From CAVTWS01 sp963732655 (GTDB taxonomy: Bacteria; Actinomycetota; Acidimicrobiia; Acidimicrobiales; SHLQ01), in NCBI GenBank assembly GCA_963732655.1, contig CAVTAI010000017.1, positions 186,001 through 250,000 of the forward strand: DNA of 64,000 nt. Reading direction: 5' to 3'. Of the stretch, positions 34,222 through 43,076 are shown piece after piece. The position numbers and the translations under genes were made by a program. Position 1 is the stretch's first letter. The number at the start of each line of letters is the position of its first letter. The notes below the pieces were generated by a model that saw only the letters and a program-made list of their open reading frames with translations, was not told where the DNA came from and made no database searches.

Positions 34222-35607
34222 GTGCACGTCCTCTTCGCCACTGCGGAGCTGTCTCCGCTCGCCCGCGTCGGTGGTCTGGCCGAGGCCTCGGGAGGCCTTG
34301 TCCGAGCGCTCCGGGCGTCCGGGGTCGACGTCGACGTCGTCGTGCCCGACTATGCCGACACCCCGCTGGCGGACGAGTCGACGTCCGAGCTGGAGGTGGC
34401 CTCGTGGGCCAGACCCATGCACGTCCGCCGCGGCCACCTCGACGGGTTCGGCTCCGTCACCCTCATCGGCGGCGCCGGCATCGCCAAGCCCCATCCGTAC
34501 GTCGACGCGCACGGTGAGGGCTGGTCGGACAACAACCACCGCTTCGCCGCCTTCTCCGCCGCCGTCGCCCGGCTGATCGACGACACCCATCCCGACCTCG
34601 TCCACCTCAACGACTGGCACGTCGGCACGGTCCCGGCGTTTCTCCCGACGCCCCCACCGCTCGTTCTCACCATCCACACCCTCGGGTACCAGGGAACCAC
34701 CGGCGCCTGGTTGCTCGACCGACTTCCGACTCACCGCACCGCGTACGAGTGGTGGGGCTCCGCGAACCCGTTGCTCGGGGCGATCCGCCTCGCCGACCGG
34801 GTGCTGACCGTCAGCCCGACCTATGCGCGCGAGATCGTCCGACCTGAGACGGGCATGGGTCTCGATCACGAACTGCGGGAGCGGGGCGACACCCTCATCG
34901 GTATCCGCAACGGCATCGACACCGCGGAGTGGGCCCCCAGCACCGATTCCCACCTGGCCGCCCGCTACGGCACTGCCACGTTGGCGGGCAAACGGAAGTG
35001 CCGCACCGCCCTGCTCCGCGAGGTCGGCTGGACCGGCGCCGCCAAGGAACCGATCATCGGCGTGGTGTCTCGCCTGGTGGACCAGAAGGGCATCGATCTG
35101 CTCACGGACATCGCTCACCTGCTTCCCGGGCTCGGCGCCCGTCTCGTCGTCCTCGGCGCCGGCCAACGCCGCATGGCCGACCGGTTGCACGAGCTGGCGT
35201 CCGACCACCCCGAGTGGGTGTCGTTCACCGAGGGCTACGACATCGGTCTCGGCCACCGGATCTTCGCCGGCGCCGACCTCTTCGCCATGCCCAGCCGGTT
35301 CGAGCCGTGTGGCCTGGCTCAGATGCAAGCGATGGCCTACGGCACCATCCCCGTCGTCACCGACGTCGGCGGGCTCCATGACACCGTGATCGACGACGAC
35401 GCCTTCCCCGACCTCGGCACCGGTTTCGTGGCCCGGTCCGCCCGGGACGTCGAGCTGCTCGACGCCCTTCACCGGGCGGTTCGGGCATGGCGCACCACCC
35501 GACGCCGGGCCGCGATCATCGAGCGGGGAATGTCCACCGACTGGTCGTGGACCACGCCGGCCGGCCAGCACATCGAGCTCTACGACGACCTCGTCGGTCG
35601 CCGCTGA
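34222..35607 (+). CDS. glgA: Glycogen synthase (GT5)
   Basis: A 461-residue GT5 enzyme that adds glucose from (A)DP-glucose to a growing alpha-1,4-glucan. N-terminal FATAELSPLARVGGLAEASGG has Arg where many GlgA have the KxGGL Lys. Further motifs are VHLNDWHVGTVPAF, TIHTLGYQG, VVSRLVDQKGIDLL and PSRFEPCGLAQMQAMAYGT. GTG 34222 is chosen as the position giving the usual short N-terminus; GTG 34198 is possible. It is convergent with glgC, 24 bp apart. Confidence 0.85.
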   Translation: MHVLFATAELSPLARVGGLAEASGGLVRALRASGVDVDVVVPDYADTPLADESTSELEVASWARPMHVRRGHLDGFGSVTLIGGAGIAKPHPYVDAHGEGWSDNNHRFAAFSAAVARLIDDTHPDLVHLNDWHVGTVPAFLPTPPPLVLTIHTLGYQGTTGAWLLDRLPTHRTAYEWWGSANPLLGAIRLADRVLTVSPTYAREIVRPETGMGLDHELRERGDTLIGIRNGIDTAEWAPSTDSHLAARYGTATLAGKRKCRTALLREVGWTGAAKEPIIGVVSRLVDQKGIDLLTDIAHLLPGLGARLVVLGAGQRRMADRLHELASDHPEWVSFTEGYDIGLGHRIFAGADLFAMPSRFEPCGLAQMQAMAYGTIPVVTDVGGLHDTVIDDDAFPDLGTGFVARSARDVELLDALHRAVRAWRTTRRRAAIIERGMSTDWSWTTPAGQHIELYDDLVGRR

Positions 35608-35631
35608 GCCGATGACCCGCCGAGCGCGGGG

Positions 35632-36939
35632 TCAGAGCTCTCGGTCCAGCTGCTCGGCGATCGATCCCAACCCACCGCTCACCATGCCGGTGGGATCGAA
35701 CGAGTAGCTCTTCGGGACCACGACCACGCCACCGTCGGACACCTCGAAGCTCATGACGTCCGTGGCCCGATCACCGCCGACGACTTGACCGTCGGGCACG
35801 ACCACGTTCTTGTCGATGATGCACCGGGTCAATCGAGCGCCGCTCCCCACGTGCACCCGATCCAGCAGAACGCACCCATCCACCTCTGCGCCCGCCTCGA
35901 CCCGGACGCCGGGGGACAGCACGGAGTTCCGGACCGTCGCCCCGGACACGATCACGCCGTTCGACAGGATCGAGTTCTCGATCCGGCTGGCCCCGAAATG
36001 CCCGTCGACGACGAGTTTGGCCGGCGGGTTGGTCGACGCCGCGGTGTAGATCGGCCAGCGGTCGTTGTACAGGTTGAAGATCGGATGGGGCGCCACCAGA
36101 TCCATCTGCGCCTCGAAATACACGTCCAGCGTCCCCACATCACGCCAGTAGTGAAGATCGCGTTCGGTCTCACCCGGTACGACATTCTCCGTGAAGTCAT
36201 AGACGTGAGCGACATGCTCGCTCACCAGCCGCGGGATCAGATCGCCGCCGAGATCATGACGGGAGTCCGAGACGGAATCGCGGTGCAAGATGTCGACCAG
36301 CACCTCGGCGTCGAAGACGTAGTTGCCCATGCTGGCCAAGACGTGGCTGGGGTCGTCGGCCAGGCCCACCGCGTCCCGAGGCTTCTCCCGGAAGGCGGCG
36401 ATCTCGGTCCCGTGGCCCAACTCGATGATCCCGAACTGGTTCGCCGTCTCGATCGGCACCCGAATCGCGGCCACCGTCACGCCCGCACCGGAATCGAGGT
36501 GCTGGTCGAGCATCTGGCGCGGATCGATCCGGTAGATGTGATCGGCACCGAAGACGAACACGTGCGACGGTCGTTCATCCTCGATCAGGTTGAGGTTCTG
36601 GAACAGCGCATCAGCCGAACCCAGGAACCACCGCGGCCCCCTGCGCATCTGTGCCGGTACCGACGTGACGTAGTTGCCGAGCATGGCCGACAAACGCCAT
36701 GTGCGCGAGATGTGCACGTCGAGGCTGTGACTCTTGTACTGCGTGAGCACGACGATCTGGCGGTAGCCGCCGTTGACGAGGTTCGACAGAGCGAAGTCGA
36801 TGAGCCGGTAATGGCCCCCGAATGGCACCGCTGGTTTCGCCCGATCGAGGGTCAGGGGGAGGAGGCGTTTTCCCTCACCCCCGGCCAGGACCATCGACAA
36901 CGTTCGAGGACGCAGCGCAGGAGCACGGGAGGTGGGCAC
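35632..36939 (-). CDS. glgC: Glucose-1-phosphate adenylyltransferase
   Basis: A 435-residue ADP-glucose pyrophosphorylase. Motifs: MVLAGGEGKRLLPLT (nucleotide loop), KPAVPFGGHYRLIDFALSN (allosteric/substrate region), GSADALFQN, VFGADHIYR, FREKP, then a C-terminal left-handed beta-helix region (RNSVLSPGVRVEAGAEV). With glgA it makes ADP-glucose and then glycogen. The start is GTG 36939. Confidence 0.92.
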   Translation of the reverse strand: MPTSRAPALRPRTLSMVLAGGEGKRLLPLTLDRAKPAVPFGGHYRLIDFALSNLVNGGYRQIVVLTQYKSHSLDVHISRTWRLSAMLGNYVTSVPAQMRRGPRWFLGSADALFQNLNLIEDERPSHVFVFGADHIYRIDPRQMLDQHLDSGAGVTVAAIRVPIETANQFGIIELGHGTEIAAFREKPRDAVGLADDPSHVLASMGNYVFDAEVLVDILHRDSVSDSRHDLGGDLIPRLVSEHVAHVYDFTENVVPGETERDLHYWRDVGTLDVYFEAQMDLVAPHPIFNLYNDRWPIYTAASTNPPAKLVVDGHFGASRIENSILSNGVIVSGATVRNSVLSPGVRVEAGAEVDGCVLLDRVHVGSGARLTRCIIDKNVVVPDGQVVGGDRATDVMSFEVSDGGVVVVPKSYSFDPTGMVSGGLGSIAEQLDREL

Positions 36940-37019
36940 GTCCGGATCGTAGATGCCGGGACACCTCGGTGCCTGGACTCCTCCCGCCGCCTCGATCGGT
37001 CAACCGGTAGGTTGCGGAC

Positions 37020-37877
37020 GTGTCCGTCGCCACACTGTCCACCGGGGAGCTCCTGGGCCTCGAAGCCGCGATGCTCGCCGGCGTCATGATCCTCATCTGG
37101 TTGGCGAGCCTCCGACTGGCGAACGCCAGCATCGTCGACATCGTGTGGGGGCTCGGATTCGTCGCCGTCGCCGTCGTGGCTCTGGCGCTTGGTGGAGGCG
37201 ACGACACCCGCCGCCTGATCCTCGCCGTACTCACCGGCATCTGGGGTCTGCGCCTGGCCATCTACCTGACCTGGCGCAACGGCATCCGCCACGAGGACTA
37301 TCGCTACCAGGCCATGCGCCGCCACCACGGCGCCCGGTTTCGTTGGCTCAGCCTGATCACCGTCTTCGCCCTTCAAGGGGCACTCATCTGGATCGTGTCG
37401 TTGCCCGTGCAACTGGCCGCCGCCGACCCCAATCCGAATGAGCTCGGGACCGTCACCTGGCTCGGAGGAGTGCTGTGGCTCGTCGGCTTGGGGTTCGAGT
37501 CGGTCGGAGATGCCCAACTGGCCCGCTTCAAGGCCAACCCATCCAACGCCGGCCGGGTCATGGACGAGGGTCTGTGGCGGTACACGCGCCACCCCAACTA
37601 CTTCGGCGACTTCTGCGTGTGGTGGGGGTTGTACCTGGTCGCTTCCGACACCGCTCTCGGACGGGCCGGGATCCTGGGGCCGATCGTCATGACCGTCCTG
37701 CTGACCCGGGTCTCCGGTGTCGCGTTGCTCGAAGAAATCGATCCACACCCGTCGGGCTGGTTACGACGAGTACGTGGCTCGGACCTCGCCGTTCTTCCCT
37801 CTCCCGCCCAAGGCGGGGCCAGCGACCCTCCCGCCCAAGGCCAGCTGACCTCCGAACCGGGACCTACCATCGGATAG
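37020..37877 (+). CDS. DUF1295 membrane protein with a 3' frameshift
   Basis: The frame codes for a polytopic protein of the DUF1295/5-alpha-reductase-like group: ASIVDIVWGLGF, WRYTRHPNYFGDFCVWWG as the family signature, and LLTRVSGVALLEE. After this point the in-frame tail does not look like the family. Deleting one base near 37734 gives SIHTRRAGYDEYVARTSPFF and continues to PLPPKAG, the family's normal ending, with a stop at 37846-37848. So a one-base insertion, real or a sequencing error, has replaced the last ~38 residues. Such proteins are predicted NAD(P)H-dependent reductases or methyltransferase-like enzymes. The stop at 37875 overlaps the hisN start. Confidence 0.8.
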   Translation: MSVATLSTGELLGLEAAMLAGVMILIWLASLRLANASIVDIVWGLGFVAVAVVALALGGGDDTRRLILAVLTGIWGLRLAIYLTWRNGIRHEDYRYQAMRRHHGARFRWLSLITVFALQGALIWIVSLPVQLAAADPNPNELGTVTWLGGVLWLVGLGFESVGDAQLARFKANPSNAGRVMDEGLWRYTRHPNYFGDFCVWWGLYLVASDTALGRAGILGPIVMTVLLTRVSGVALLEEIDPHPSGWLRRVRGSDLAVLPSPAQGGASDPPAQGQLTSEPGPTIG

Positions 37878-38674
37878 TGACCAGCTCGTCGCCCTCCCCC
37901 GCCGGCCCGCCCCCGATCGTCGACCCCGACGATGTGGCGCTCGCCCTCGACATCGTCTTCGCCGCCGGCCACATCACGCTCGATTGGTACGACGGCTCCG
38001 ACCTCGCCGTGCGCCACAAAGCCGACGGCACCCCCGTCACGCAGGCCGATACCGAAGCCGAGACGTACGTGAGCCGCCGGCTGGCCGACGAGCGACCCGA
38101 CGACGCTCTCGTCGGTGAGGAGCACGGCAACCGCAGCGGATCGAGCGGGCGGCGCTGGATCGTCGATCCCATCGATGGCACGAAGTCCTTCGCCCGAGGC
38201 GTCCCCTTGTATGCGACGCTGCTGGCTCTGGAGGACGAGCACGGCACCGCGATCGGAATCATCCACCTCCCCGCCCTCGACGAGACGGTGTGGGCGGTCC
38301 GCGGCGGCGGCTGCTACTGGAACGGCGACCCGTGTCGAGTGTCGTCCACCTCGACCGTGGTGGGGAGCTATCTGATGACGAGCGGGGTCGACCACTGGCC
38401 GCGACCCGTGCTCGATGCTGTGTTCACCGCCGGGCTGATCGTTCGGACATGGGGCGACGCCTACGGCTACGCCCTGGTGGCCACCGGCCGGGCCGAGGCC
38501 ATGGTGGATCCCGAGGTCAGCTTGTGGGACGTGGCGCCCATGCCGGTGATCCTCACCGAGGCCGGCGGGCGGTTCACAGCGGTGGATGGAAGGGCCGGCG
38601 CCAACCACGGTTCCGGGCTCGCCACCAACGGTGCCCTCCACGACGACATGGTGGCTCTGCTCACCGATCGCTGA
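37877..38674 (+). CDS. hisN: Histidinol-phosphatase, inositol monophosphatase type
   Basis: A 265-residue Mg2+-dependent phosphatase. Metal-binding motifs: GEEHG, DPIDGTKSFARGVPLYATL (with Asp, Asp, Thr) and VSLWDVAPMPVILTEAGG. The FARGVP-type sequence favours HisN over general inositol monophosphatase. GTG 37877 is the start and overlaps the stop of the frameshifted DUF1295 gene by one base. Role: last-but-one step in histidine synthesis. The call is made by motif, not by neighbours. Confidence 0.82.
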   Translation: MTSSSPSPAGPPPIVDPDDVALALDIVFAAGHITLDWYDGSDLAVRHKADGTPVTQADTEAETYVSRRLADERPDDALVGEEHGNRSGSSGRRWIVDPIDGTKSFARGVPLYATLLALEDEHGTAIGIIHLPALDETVWAVRGGGCYWNGDPCRVSSTSTVVGSYLMTSGVDHWPRPVLDAVFTAGLIVRTWGDAYGYALVATGRAEAMVDPEVSLWDVAPMPVILTEAGGRFTAVDGRAGANHGSGLATNGALHDDMVALLTDR

Positions 38675-38722
38675 TCAGCGACGACGCGGCTCGAGCGACG
38701 GGCGTCGATCGATCGGGGCCGC

Positions 38723-39376
38723 TCAGTCCGCGGGATCGCCCACCCCGCCCTCGCACGGGGCCCCGGGCTCCGGGGTCTGCGGACCCTGCTGGTACTCGAG
38801 GATGAAATCGGCGAGGGCTTGGCCGTCGATCGTCTCCAGGATCTGCTGGCGGTTCCACGCGGTGAGAATCAGCGGAGCGTCCTGGTCGTAGGGGGTGACC
38901 AGCACGTGGGTCTGGACCGCGGCGACCTCGGCCAGCTCGTTCAGGTCATCCTCCGCGACGAGATCGGCGTTGTAGGTCACCCAGACGGCCCCGTGTTCGA
39001 GCGCATGGACCGCCTGCTCCTCGGGGACCGGATCGGAGTAGAAGCCACAGTTCTGCCACACCGGGGAGTGACTGCCCCCAACCGGCGGACGCAACGTATA
39101 GGTCACCGGCTCGTTCACATGGTTGCGGTCCGTCTCGTTGTACTCGAGAACGCCCGGCAGCTCAGCGGGGGTCCCGACCGGGGGTGCAGGATCGTCCGAC
39201 TGTGCTGGCGTCGACACGACCCCGGGCTGTCGGTCCCCGACGTCGTCGTCGTCGCCGGAACAGCCGGCGCCGACCCCGGCGAGCACGATGAGCGCCATCG
39301 ATACGCCGCGCCGGAGGGGCCCGGTCGAGCGGGTCTGAACCGACCCGATCACCACACGTACGTCGAACTGGTGCAT
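38723..39376 (-). CDS. DUF3105 lipoprotein
   Basis: A 217-residue secreted lipoprotein. A long N-region with LRRGVSMALIVLAGVGAGCSG places the lipobox Cys near residue 39. The rest is DUF3105: PPVGGSHSPVWQNCGFYSDPV, AVHALEHGAVWVTYN, VLVTPYDQDAPLILTAWNR. The ATG at 39376 has GGGAGGT six bases before it, which supports the long signal over internal starts. DUF3105 has conserved His/Cys that may bind metal; function unknown. Confidence 0.82.
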   Translation of the reverse strand: MHQFDVRVVIGSVQTRSTGPLRRGVSMALIVLAGVGAGCSGDDDDVGDRQPGVVSTPAQSDDPAPPVGTPAELPGVLEYNETDRNHVNEPVTYTLRPPVGGSHSPVWQNCGFYSDPVPEEQAVHALEHGAVWVTYNADLVAEDDLNELAEVAAVQTHVLVTPYDQDAPLILTAWNRQQILETIDGQALADFILEYQQGPQTPEPGAPCEGGVGDPAD

Positions 39377-39454
39377 CCCGACCTCCCAGTCATCCGACCC
39401 GACCTTCGTGGTCGTCGACCGGAACCGGACAGAACGTACCGGTGATCGCCGCGC

Positions 39455-40339
39455 TCAGCTCAGTGGGCCACCGACCGGAATCGGGCCGGGACCGGACTCC
39501 ACGAGGTTGAGCCGCACCATGCGGTGATTGAACTCACTCGCATCGGCGATGGCGTTGGCATAGACCGCTTTGCGGCGGGCGACGCGGCCGGACACATCGC
39601 CGACCTGGGGCCGGGAGGAGTCGTACTGCGCTTCAATGCCTTCCCGCAGCATCAACAACGCCTCGGAGCGCAGCTGGGAGATCCGGGACTCGGTCACGCC
39701 CAAGAAGCGGGCGAGCTCCTGGGACGTACGGCCCTCCAGGAAGTAGCCGACGATGACCAAGCGGTGGCGCTCGGGAAGCAGCACCACGGCATCACGCAGA
39801 TAGGCGTGCAGCTCGCGGGTCTCGAGTTCCTCGAGCGGCTCCACGGAACGATGATCGGTCAAGACATCGACCAGGGTCAGGTCCTCATCGATGTCGTCGG
39901 TGACCTCGTGATCGAGCGCCAAGACGACGGAGCGGAACATGCGGTCCTGCAACCGATTCAGTTCCTCGGTCGTCATCGACAACGCTTCGGCCATCTCCGA
40001 CAGCTGAGGCAGTCGGCCGAGCTCGGTGGCCAAACGCTGCTCGACCGCTTCGAGCTTGCGGGCCAGGGTGCGCACGGAACGGGGCGCCCAGTCCGCGGCC
40101 CGAACGGCATCGAGGATCGCGCCCCGGATCCGCTGGGCGGCGAACCGCTCGAACGGAACCCCGCGGGACTCGTCGTAGCGGCGAGCCGCTTCCACCAGCC
40201 CGAGCGCACCGGCCCGGGCGAGCTCGTCTCGCTCAACGTGTCGCGGGAAGTGCACCGCAACCTGAAACACGATGTGCTTCACCAGCGGAAGGTTGGCCTC
40301 GATCAGTTGACCGAGATCGGTCGGCATCGCGTCGCCCAT
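39455..40339 (-). CDS. FliA/WhiG-type RNA polymerase sigma factor
   Basis: A 294-residue group 3 sigma factor. Region 2 is VERDELARAGALGLVEAARR with RFAAQRIRGAILDAVRAADW, region 3 is RTLARKLEAVEQRLATELGR, and region 4 is LPERHRLVIVGYFLEG followed by the HTH LARFLGVTESRISQLRSEAL. ATG 40339 is chosen; ATG 40327 is an alternative. The FliA/WhiG group drives motility or developmental genes. No flagellar genes are nearby and no anti-sigma gene is adjacent. Its upstream region holds a short palindrome. Confidence 0.88.
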   Translation of the reverse strand: MGDAMPTDLGQLIEANLPLVKHIVFQVAVHFPRHVERDELARAGALGLVEAARRYDESRGVPFERFAAQRIRGAILDAVRAADWAPRSVRTLARKLEAVEQRLATELGRLPQLSEMAEALSMTTEELNRLQDRMFRSVVLALDHEVTDDIDEDLTLVDVLTDHRSVEPLEELETRELHAYLRDAVVLLPERHRLVIVGYFLEGRTSQELARFLGVTESRISQLRSEALLMLREGIEAQYDSSRPQVGDVSGRVARRKAVYANAIADASEFNHRMVRLNLVESGPGPIPVGGPLS

Positions 40340-40478
40340 GTTGTATCGCCCCAATCGTGCTCGCCGAAGTTCGGCAGTATCCAGCGATCGAGGTTCTCGG
40401 CGTGTCGGACAAACTACTTGAGCAGAAAATCAGACAATGGGCAGATCGACTCAGTATCGACCACGTAACGTGATCGCT

Positions 40479-40494
40479 TGAGGAGTATTCCTCA
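40479..40494. promoter_or_regulatory. Short palindrome upstream of the sigma factor gene
   Basis: TGAGGA-GTAT-TCCTCA is a 16-bp inverted repeat in the 224-bp gap upstream of the sigma factor start. The surrounding ~100 bp are visibly more AT-rich than the genes. It may be an operator or a hairpin; its role is a guess. Confidence 0.4.
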
Positions 40495-40563
40495 CTTGAC
40501 GAAGGAGTCCAGTATCTCCTTGTCGTTCCTCGATACTTCTGACAGCGGCTCTGTAGCAACGAG

Positions 40564-41547
40564 TCAGATCCGGGTCGTGGACTGCCCTTCGAACCGCTCG
40601 AAACGCAACCCAATCGACATCAGATCGCGACAGATTCCGACCGAATCGTCAACTCCCGCGAGCCCCCCGGCACCCATCGGAACTCGCCCGGCCAGGGCCC
40701 ACCGCAGCGCCGTCACCGCCATCGCCGCGGCGGCCAGCGCCGGTTGCTCGGCCACCCCGAGCACCTCCATCTCGTAGGCGCCGCGGCGATACCCCCGCAC
40801 CTCGACCCGGACCGCACCGACCAATCCCTCGGGGTGCGGAGTGCGCAGCATCGGCAACCGCATCGTGAACCGGTCGCGCCGCGTCGCCGCCATACGTGCC
40901 GTCGCTCGGGTCACATCGGGGAAGGCCGGCACCAGCAGTTCGACATCGGCCAGAGCACCCCGGTAGCAATCGTGACCGTCGACGGGCGACGGAAACCAGA
41001 CCAGCTCCCGACCCGACCCACCGGACCGCTGCAACCACACGCCGTCTCGATAGTCGAACCCCTGGCCCTTGAGCGCCAGGTGATGCTGACGGGCGCAGGC
41101 CGGACCACCGGTTCCGATCTTCGCCACATGGATCTCATCGACCCGCTCGAACCCTCGTGAGCCCAGCCGCGCCAGCAGGCACGAAACCCCCGGGGCCAGA
41201 CCCGCCCCCACCACGACTCGGGTGGAGTTTCGGCGCGCTGCCTCGTCGAGCGCCAACAGGTCCCGCACCACCTCCACGTCGTCGGCGGTCGAGATCACCA
41301 CCCGACCGGCCCGCACGAACTCCGAGGCAACCGCAAGATGCCCGTCCACCGGTGCACAGATCACGACCGCGTCGACGGTCTCGGGATCCGGCGGTCGAGC
41401 CGAGATGACGACCGACGACGACGCGAACGAGGCTCGAACGGCGGGATCGGGATCGGTGACGGTGATCCCGGCCGTCGCCGGGTCGGCCAGCAGGTTGCGC
41501 ACCACCCGGCGTCCCACCGCACCTGCGCCGACCACCGCGACGCGCAT
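40564..41547 (-). CDS. NAD(P)-binding dehydrogenase (saccharopine dehydrogenase-like)
   Basis: A 327-residue protein. The N-terminal Rossmann fold is VAVVGAGAVGRRVVRNLLAD with VDAVVICAPVDGH and VISTADDVEVVRDLL. The catalytic half has VVGAGLAPGVSCLLAR and the TGGPACARQHHLALKG segment, as in saccharopine dehydrogenase/carboxynorspermidine-like enzymes. The substrate cannot be named. ATG 41547 lies 11 bases after the 48-residue small gene and probably shares its transcript. Confidence 0.75.
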   Translation of the reverse strand: MRVAVVGAGAVGRRVVRNLLADPATAGITVTDPDPAVRASFASSSVVISARPPDPETVDAVVICAPVDGHLAVASEFVRAGRVVISTADDVEVVRDLLALDEAARRNSTRVVVGAGLAPGVSCLLARLGSRGFERVDEIHVAKIGTGGPACARQHHLALKGQGFDYRDGVWLQRSGGSGRELVWFPSPVDGHDCYRGALADVELLVPAFPDVTRATARMAATRRDRFTMRLPMLRTPHPEGLVGAVRVEVRGYRRGAYEMEVLGVAEQPALAAAAMAVTALRWALAGRVPMGAGGLAGVDDSVGICRDLMSIGLRFERFEGQSTTRI

Positions 41548-41558
41548 CAACGCTTTCG

Positions 41559-41705
41559 TCAACGAAGGTCCGGACCGGACAGCTCGCGCCAGCCACCGGA
41601 TTGGGGCGGTACGCCACCGGTACCTCGGATGCGTAACACGGCAGCGACCAGGCCGGTCAGGCCCAATGCCACCAGAGCACGCCGGAGCAGTCGAAAGACG
41701 GGCAT
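41559..41705 (-). CDS. 48-residue small membrane protein
   Basis: A short reading frame of 49 codons between tRNA-Ile and the dehydrogenase: MPVFRLLRRALVALGLTG begins it and GGWRELSGPDLR ends it. A basic N-terminus leads into one hydrophobic helix (ALVALGLTGLVAAVL), with a short polar tail. The basic-hydrophobic-polar layout and the tail ending suggest a real gene rather than chance. In other actinobacteria a small DLW-39-like gene lies near tRNA-Ile downstream of gyrA; this may be the local counterpart but the sequence is not clearly that family. Confidence 0.6.
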   Translation of the reverse strand: MPVFRLLRRALVALGLTGLVAAVLRIRGTGGVPPQSGGWRELSGPDLR

Positions 41706-41709
41706 AGCG

Positions 41710-41783
<74 letters not shown>

Positions 41784-41863
41784 GAGGCCACGACACGTTA
41801 CCGGTGGGCCAGCGCCGTTGCTACCTGGCCGGCTGCCCGGAAATCGCTCCCGAGGCGGCTGCG

Positions 41864-42526
41864 TCAGCGTTCTCGGCGTCGGGCCCGGGAGCGGGCCGGT
41901 TGCGGCTCCGGTGGGCGGCGTCGGCCGCCACGCGTCATCGGGCGAGCGGTCTCCAACTCGACGACCGATATCCGGATTCCGCCCGTCAGGTCGCTGATCA
42001 GATTGAAGAGCACCGCCATGAGGACGGTGAACCCGCTGCCCGCCACGACGAACAGCAGGCCGGCGATCGCCGACGCCCGGAAGAGCTTGTCAGCATCGAA
42101 GGAGAACGACTCCAAGGCGAAGAGCTCCTTGATGAAGTCCTCGACGTTGTCGACCATGCCCGAGCCGACCGCCGCGCTCCACAACATGACGCTGGCGATG
42201 GTGAAGATGATCCACAGGCAGAAGTAGAAGACCAGCGAGATCTTCAAGACGCTCCACGGTTCGATGTGACGAACCAGGCGTTCGACCTTGCGAGCTCGGA
42301 TCTGGCGGTTGCGCCGACCCTTCGGCGGCGGGACGGCGCGGGTCTCGGTGGGTCGCGGGGGGCGAGCGCGTTTGCTCGGCTTGGCCCGGGCCTCCTCGGG
42401 CGCGGCGACCGGGGTCGACTCCGCACCAGCAGCCGAGCCCCCTGCCGAAGCGGGCGTGGGTTCGGCGTCGTCGACGACGGGGTCGGGGGAAGACGCGGAC
42501 GTCGACTCGCTCAGCACGGAGCACAT
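41864..42526 (-). CDS. DUF3566 membrane protein
   Basis: A 220-residue protein. A disordered acidic then basic N-terminus (~95 residues) leads to a membrane domain: WSVLKISLVFYFCLWIIFTIA, then VEDFIKELFALESFSFDADK, then a second helix (IAGLLFVVAGSGFTVLMAVL). This is DUF3566, found next to gyrA in many actinobacteria. ATG 42526 is the start. Function unknown. Confidence 0.85.
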   Translation of the reverse strand: MCSVLSESTSASSPDPVVDDAEPTPASAGGSAAGAESTPVAAPEEARAKPSKRARPPRPTETRAVPPPKGRRNRQIRARKVERLVRHIEPWSVLKISLVFYFCLWIIFTIASVMLWSAAVGSGMVDNVEDFIKELFALESFSFDADKLFRASAIAGLLFVVAGSGFTVLMAVLFNLISDLTGGIRISVVELETARPMTRGGRRRPPEPQPARSRARRRER

Positions 42527-42588
42527 TGTACGAGCCACCGGGGCACGGAAGGGGTCATCCCCTGCTGCGACCGGCGTCGCACCCGCCT

Positions 42589-42966
42589 TCAGGGCGGTGT
42601 CGTCACCCAGTCGACCGAACGTTCCGCGGCGGCGCGCGCCACCACGCCGAGGTACACGACATCGACCACGACGGTGTCGCCAGACCATACGACCGAGACC
42701 ACCTCGGCCTGGTTCTGGCTCGCCACCTGATGTCCGGCCGGAATCCCGCCCGCGGCGACGGCGAGCGCTACCGCGTCGGCGGCGGCGTCCGCCCGGGCCC
42801 GAAGCACCGCCGCCCGCGCCGCCTCGGTGACGATCACCGCCATCACGACCGCGAGCGCGAGCACGGCGATGATGATCGTGACCGAGCCTCGGTCGCCCTG
42901 CGCTGCCTGCCGTTCGGAGCGCGGCGGCCCTGCTCGACCGCGACCGTCACGACTGACTCCAGCCAT
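42589..42966 (-). CDS. TadE/Rv3655c-like pseudopilin-type protein
   Basis: A 125-residue protein: basic Gly/Arg-rich leader, then GSVTIIIAVLALAVVMAVIV as a type IV pilin-like hydrophobic helix, then a Rcp/TadE-like helix (AARAAVLRARADAAADAVAL) and a short C-terminal domain. It resembles the TadE-like proteins of the helicase/secretion neighbourhood (Rv3655c). Here no tad ATPase or platform gene is nearby; it sits between gyrA and DUF3566. ATG 42966 is taken; 42978 is possible. Confidence 0.65.
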   Translation of the reverse strand: MAGVSRDGRGRAGPPRSERQAAQGDRGSVTIIIAVLALAVVMAVIVTEAARAAVLRARADAAADAVALAVAAGGIPAGHQVASQNQAEVVSVVWSGDTVVVDVVYLGVVARAAAERSVDWVTTPP

Positions 42967-43076
42967 GTTCCACCCCACCCGTCATGGGCCGCGCCGCGAA
43001 GGGCACGACCGGGAATGTCGGATCCATGGATCGAAGGACCGGTGGCGGTCGAAACTGGCCGGGGCGCAGGACGGCG

